From: Rheinheimera sp.
Lineage (GTDB): Bacteria > Pseudomonadota > Gammaproteobacteria > Enterobacterales > Alteromonadaceae
Reading direction: 5' to 3'
DNA length: 9,887 nt
NCBI GenBank assembly: GCA_003482455.1
Contig: DMYW01000027.1
Coordinates: 1,493-11,379, forward strand
In this document: in pieces, positions 7,115 to 9,887 of the stretch
Layout of the letters: the number at the start of each line of letters is the position of its first letter
How positions within the stretch are numbered: position 1 is the stretch's first letter
Position numbers and translations under genes: made by a program
The notes under the pieces: model-generated
Database searches by the model: none
The model's input: the letters and a program-made list of their open reading frames with translations, nothing else
Told to the model about the DNA's origin: nothing

Positions 7115-8428
7115 ATGACCAGTTCAACTATCGATGCAATTCTTGATTGTTTGCGCCAAAATCCGGCCAGTTCCACTGAGCTTGCCCAAGCCTGTCGTTG
7201 TGATCGTTCAACGATCACGCGGCAGCTGAAACAACTCGACTCCATGCTGGTATCGACCGGTCGTGCGCGCGCCACACGCTACTATTTGCGACGCGGTGCT
7301 GCTGCAGACACCACCTTGTATCGGATCAGCGAAGCTGGGCAGGCCCAACACTATGCCACCTTAGTCGCCGTGATGCCGCATGGCTATCTGGTGCAAACCG
7401 CTGCGCAGGACCACACGTGCTTTTACGATGATTTACCTTGGTGGTTGCAAGATCTTCGCCCGCAAGGCTTTCTTGGCCGCAACCTAGCTAAATCACTGTT
7501 TAGCATGGGAATTGTCGCAACCGATGATATCGACTATTGGCAGGACAGCGACGTCTTTAATGCTCTGCTGCACGCCAGAGGCGATTCGCCCGGCAACATG
7601 CTGATCGGCACTTTGAGTTATCAAGCGTGGTTGCAACAAGAACCAGTCCCGTGCAGCGAGGCCGACTTTGTGGCACTGGCCAACAGTGCAATGGCCGGTG
7701 ACGTGGTTGGTTCGTCTGCCGGCGGCGAGCAGCCGAAGTTCTGCGCGTATGTAGACGGTAGTCATCGGTTGGTTAAGTTTTCCGAGCCTGTAACCAACGC
7801 CAATAGTCAGCGCTGGGCCGATTTATTAATCGCCGAGCACCTGGCGTTAAACGTCTTAGCGGACGCAGGCATCCCAGCAACTCGCTCCCAACTGGTGCAA
7901 CGAGAGCAACGGACATTTTTAAGCGCTGAGCGATTTGACCGGATCGGCGCTTTGGGCCGCAAAGGGGTTGTGTCGCTGCGCATGGCCGAGATGCAATTTG
8001 TCGGCAGGCCGGCCGAATGGCCTGTGATAGCCAACCAGCTGCACCAGCAACAACGCATTTCGGCAGCAGACGCAATGCGCATCGCTGTGGTTTGGTGCTT
8101 CGGGCGTCTGATCGCCAACACCGATATGCACACCGGCAACCTGTCGTTTTATTACACAAGCGACACCGGTCTTACCTTAGCCCCCATCTACGACATGCTG
8201 CCGATGGCCTTTGCTCCCCAGCGCAGCGGCGCTATGGCCAGCAGTTTTAGCCTGTCCGTCACGCCAGTGGTTGATGGCACATATTGGCGCCAAGCCTACC
8301 CGCTGGCAGAACAATTTTGGCAACAACTCGCCAAGCACTCTGCTGTCTCACTGGAATTCAAAGCTATCGCAGCCGCAATGCTCGGTGAATTGCAAACCAA
8401 GCAACGATTGATTGAGCGGATGGCTTAG
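7115..8428 (+). CDS. yjjJ: HipA-family serine/threonine kinase with fused N-terminal HTH (YjjJ type)
   Basis: The protein belongs to the HipA toxin-kinase family, in the single-gene form with its own DNA-binding domain known as YjjJ in E. coli. Numbering from ATG 7115 (437 residues), residues 5-60 form a winged helix-turn-helix (STELAQACRCDRSTITRQLKQL). The kinase part shows the glycine/serine loop GSSAGGEQPKF (199-209), the ATP-contacting lysine in LVKFSEP (Lys221), AERFDR (271-276), the catalytic stretch NTDMHTGN (335-342; Asp337 and Asn342 correspond to HipA Asp309 and Asn314) and the metal-binding Asp360 in PIYDML. All key kinase residues are present, so it is probably active. No separate hipB antitoxin gene lies next to it. 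An upstream ATG at 7022 would give 468 residues but begins within the operator-like repeats, so 7115 is preferred although its ribosome site is weak. The protein targets are unknown. Confidence 0.88.
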   Translation: MTSSTIDAILDCLRQNPASSTELAQACRCDRSTITRQLKQLDSMLVSTGRARATRYYLRRGAAADTTLYRISEAGQAQHYATLVAVMPHGYLVQTAAQDHTCFYDDLPWWLQDLRPQGFLGRNLAKSLFSMGIVATDDIDYWQDSDVFNALLHARGDSPGNMLIGTLSYQAWLQQEPVPCSEADFVALANSAMAGDVVGSSAGGEQPKFCAYVDGSHRLVKFSEPVTNANSQRWADLLIAEHLALNVLADAGIPATRSQLVQREQRTFLSAERFDRIGALGRKGVVSLRMAEMQFVGRPAEWPVIANQLHQQQRISAADAMRIAVVWCFGRLIANTDMHTGNLSFYYTSDTGLTLAPIYDMLPMAFAPQRSGAMASSFSLSVTPVVDGTYWRQAYPLAEQFWQQLAKHSAVSLEFKAIAAAMLGELQTKQRLIERMA

Positions 8429-8474
8429 GCTGAGTATGCCGACCTGTTGAGGCGTTGATCTGTTGCGCTCATGG

Positions 8475-8520
8475 TTTTTTGTGAACCTGAATTACATTAA
8501 ATTACAGTGGATGGCTTAAG
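8475..8520 (+). repeat. Dispersed palindromic repeat, copy 2 (left arm lost)
   Basis: Forty-two of 46 bases match copy 3 from the T-run to the tail CTTAAG. The right arm AATTACAGTGG (8500-8510) is intact, but the left arm is replaced by unrelated sequence, so this copy cannot form the hairpin. On the minus strand the right arm supplies the stop codon of the neighbouring small gene. It sits at the point where GC content falls. Confidence 0.75.
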
Positions 8521-8806
8521 TAGTGCCGAAAATACCAACCAGATAGTGTAATAGAACGGTCCCTAAAATAATGGTAAGCGGGGACAGTCTTCTTCATAAA
8601 ATCATAGAACTCTGCCTGCTTAGCGCTGACACTTTCGATAACTTCATTGTTTAAAATGAATCTATCACTTGGTACTTTTTTCTTAAAAAAGTCGAAATTA
8701 CTGTAGCACAACCATATTTATGGTGGTCTTTTTCGTTAACCTCAATTACTTCATTAGCAAAACTTAAACAGCTAAAAGATGCAAATAATAAAAGAATTCT
8801 GATCAT
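8502..8806 (-). pseudogene. Small exported protein gene requiring a -1 frameshift
   Basis: ATG at 8806 opens a 51-residue frame that ends at 8651. Its N-terminus MIRILLLFASFSCLSFA followed by NEV is a clear signal peptide. A second frame, open from about 8711 to the stop at 8502, continues with sequence of similar composition (VPSDRFILNNEVIESVSAKQ). A shift of -1 joins them into about 101 residues. In the overlap, in the correct zero-frame phase, lie T_TTT_TTA (plus-strand 8684-8690) and A_AAA_AAG (8675-8681), both recognised -1 slippery heptamers. The shift could be programmed, a real inactivating deletion, or a homopolymer sequencing error. The final residues (YLSHPL, stop) are encoded inside repeat copy 2, so the native C-terminus may have been replaced. 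A weak AGG lies 7 nt before ATG. I do not recognise the protein; after export it would be a small, mostly polar periplasmic or secreted protein. Confidence 0.6.
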
Positions 8807-8823
8807 TTCGAGACCTGATTGGA

Positions 8824-8881
8824 CAACCACTGTAATTTTTTGTGAACCCGAATTACATTTAATTACAGTGGGTGGCTTAGG
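8824..8881 (+). repeat. Dispersed palindromic repeat, copy 3 (most complete)
   Basis: Perfect 11-bp arms CCACTGTAATT (8827-8837) and AATTACAGTGG (8861-8871) flank a 23-nt centre, followed by the tail TGGCTTAGG. An internal direct repeat AATTACA (8851-8857, 8861-8867) allows alternative pairing. It fills most of the 94-bp space between the two AT-rich minus-strand genes. No T-run follows either side, so a terminator role is not evident. Confidence 0.85.
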
Positions 8882-8900
8882 TGTTGGCGGTGTTTCTCAA

Positions 8901-9779
8901 TTACCAAAACTGAATGGGATCTATAAATATTCTGTTATCGTAAAAGTTGGCTTCGAGACAAAAACTGTCTTTGGAATTCTTCCAATCTGGGAATTTTTCT
9001 GGATCTCCTGCCACCGGAAAGCCTGAACAATCTGTTTTTGCGTAGCAATATAACCTGCGCTCGGTAGCAATTTCGTCTCCAGAATCATCAATTTCACCTG
9101 GAACTGGTACGTACGGTTCTTGTGCCTCTTCTTCATAGCGGTAGCTACTACAAAACTTATACTGGTTACTATTTATAAAAGGGTTCGGTACATGATCCAA
9201 TATCCATGACAATCTTGCTATTGTATATTCAAATTCATCTTTCTGGAGATCTAAATATTTTAACGCTGCTTTATAATCTTTCTTTTGAATACTACCAAAA
9301 AACATGTTCATGTTTTCTAATTCGCTACTTGGAGTATTTCTTCTAATAACAGATCCATAGGACAGTGCATTTTGGTTAGTAGCCTCCGGATTTATCTCCA
9401 ACAGCCCTATACCAGTTAGCTTGGTAATTCCACTTGTGCGCATTCCATGTGTGTATAAATCACATTCAAAAGTTCCCTTAACCCAAACATGTTTTTCATG
9501 AAATCGCTCACGTTCGATAATGATATCCTTTGTAATATATACCAGTATAGATTGCCTAGGATTATAGTATACATAGTCATCGCGATTTAAATACAGCCGG
9601 GCTTTAGATTCAGGTGAACTAGGTTCAGTAAACGCTAGATACCCTGAAACCATAATATCTTTTTTATGAGCAGCACAATCTTTAGACAACAACTCCACCA
9701 GTGATAGTGCAATTTCACAACGAGCAGGAATAGAAAAAATAAAAATAAATACTGAAAATATAATTAAATGAACTCTCAT
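8901..9779 (-). CDS. Exported protein of unknown function, 292 residues
   Basis: I do not recognise this family. Residues 1-20 form a signal peptide (MRVHLIIFSVFIFIFSIPAR), so the protein is exported. The mature part has seven cysteines (21, 35, 106, 210, 245, 251, 274), suggesting disulfides or, if Cys21 is processed, an unusual N-terminus; the surrounding IPARC is not a standard lipobox. Residues about 40-130 alternate strands and glycines (IMVSGYLAF, VWVKGTFEC, GIGLLEIN) in a way that resembles a small beta-barrel of OB type, which is a guess from pattern. Residues 150-200 look helical, and the C-terminal part (210-292) is acidic and cysteine-rich. The start is supported by AAGGGA about 7 nt before ATG. 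Codon use is AT-rich, unlike the genes before 8.4 kb, consistent with transfer. The next gene on the same strand begins 94 bp downstream. Confidence 0.8.
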   Translation of the reverse strand: MRVHLIIFSVFIFIFSIPARCEIALSLVELLSKDCAAHKKDIMVSGYLAFTEPSSPESKARLYLNRDDYVYYNPRQSILVYITKDIIIERERFHEKHVWVKGTFECDLYTHGMRTSGITKLTGIGLLEINPEATNQNALSYGSVIRRNTPSSELENMNMFFGSIQKKDYKAALKYLDLQKDEFEYTIARLSWILDHVPNPFINSNQYKFCSSYRYEEEAQEPYVPVPGEIDDSGDEIATERRLYCYAKTDCSGFPVAGDPEKFPDWKNSKDSFCLEANFYDNRIFIDPIQFW

Positions 9780-9808
9780 CGTTTTCCCTTGAATTATGTA
9801 TATTAATA

Positions 9809-9814
9809 ATTATA
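9809..9814 (-). promoter_or_regulatory. Possible -10 element for the 292-residue protein gene
   Basis: On the minus strand the hexamer TATAAT is a perfect sigma70 -10 box, about 30 nt before the start codon, giving a short leader that includes the ribosome site. No good -35 is seen at 17 bp. The surrounding AT-rich sequence makes chance occurrence likely enough to keep confidence modest. Confidence 0.4.
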
Positions 9815-9887
9815 TTTTTCCCTAGCAGACCTTTGGATAAGCACTGGAATTTTTGAGATCTGTATCTGAGGTATCCCCAGAAGTTGT

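Noticed and set aside
8475..8881. Integron attC sites for the palindromic repeats
   Set aside because: The position at gene 3' ends is cassette-like, but the ends lack the GTTRRRY and RYYYAAC core sites, and no integrase is visible. Kept only as a neutral repeat family.

Overview
The window looks like chromosomal DNA of a free-living, probably aquatic, Gram-negative gammaproteobacterium. The basis is an 849-residue TonB-dependent outer-membrane receptor, several exported c-type cytochromes, a YjjJ/HipA-type kinase and moderate GC content in the first 8.4 kb. The genus cannot be named from the sequence. From about 8.45 kb onward the base composition turns clearly AT-rich and the genes become unrecognisable, which looks like the edge of an accessory or recently acquired segment.

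Layout. Positions 98-3700 hold three minus-strand genes, in transcription order: an exported diheme cytochrome c (3700-3026), a diheme cytochrome c peroxidase/MauG-type protein (3026-1848, start overlapping the previous stop) and, after a 256-bp gap, an exported right-handed parallel beta-helix protein ending in a monoheme cytochrome c domain (1591-98). Together they carry five CxxCH haem sites. A 518-bp divergent intergenic region (3701-4218) separates them from the plus-strand TonB-dependent receptor (4219-6768), which is closed by two hairpin terminators in tandem. A HipA-family kinase with a fused N-terminal DNA-binding domain (YjjJ type, 7115-8428) follows. Three copies of a 12-bp direct repeat lie before it, and a fourth lies inside its first codons.

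The AT-rich tail carries two minus-strand genes for exported proteins of unknown function. The first (8806-8502) reads through only if the ribosome, or a sequence correction, shifts by -1. Two textbook slippery heptamers sit in the right phase at the place where the shift must happen, and its final stop codon lies inside a copy of a dispersed palindromic repeat. The second (9779-8901) encodes a 292-residue exported protein. The palindromic repeat, about 58 bp with CCACTGTAATT/AATTACAGTGG arms, occurs three times in the same orientation (6919-6975, a left-truncated copy at 8475-8520, and 8824-8881), and two copies lie just 3' of the two AT-rich genes.

Working model (inference): the receptor imports a ligand across the outer membrane. 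The divergent periplasmic cytochromes pass electrons to or from a MauG-like enzyme, and the beta-helix/cytochrome fusion serves as substrate-binding or electron-entry partner. The ligand is unknown; copper or an organic compound are both possible.
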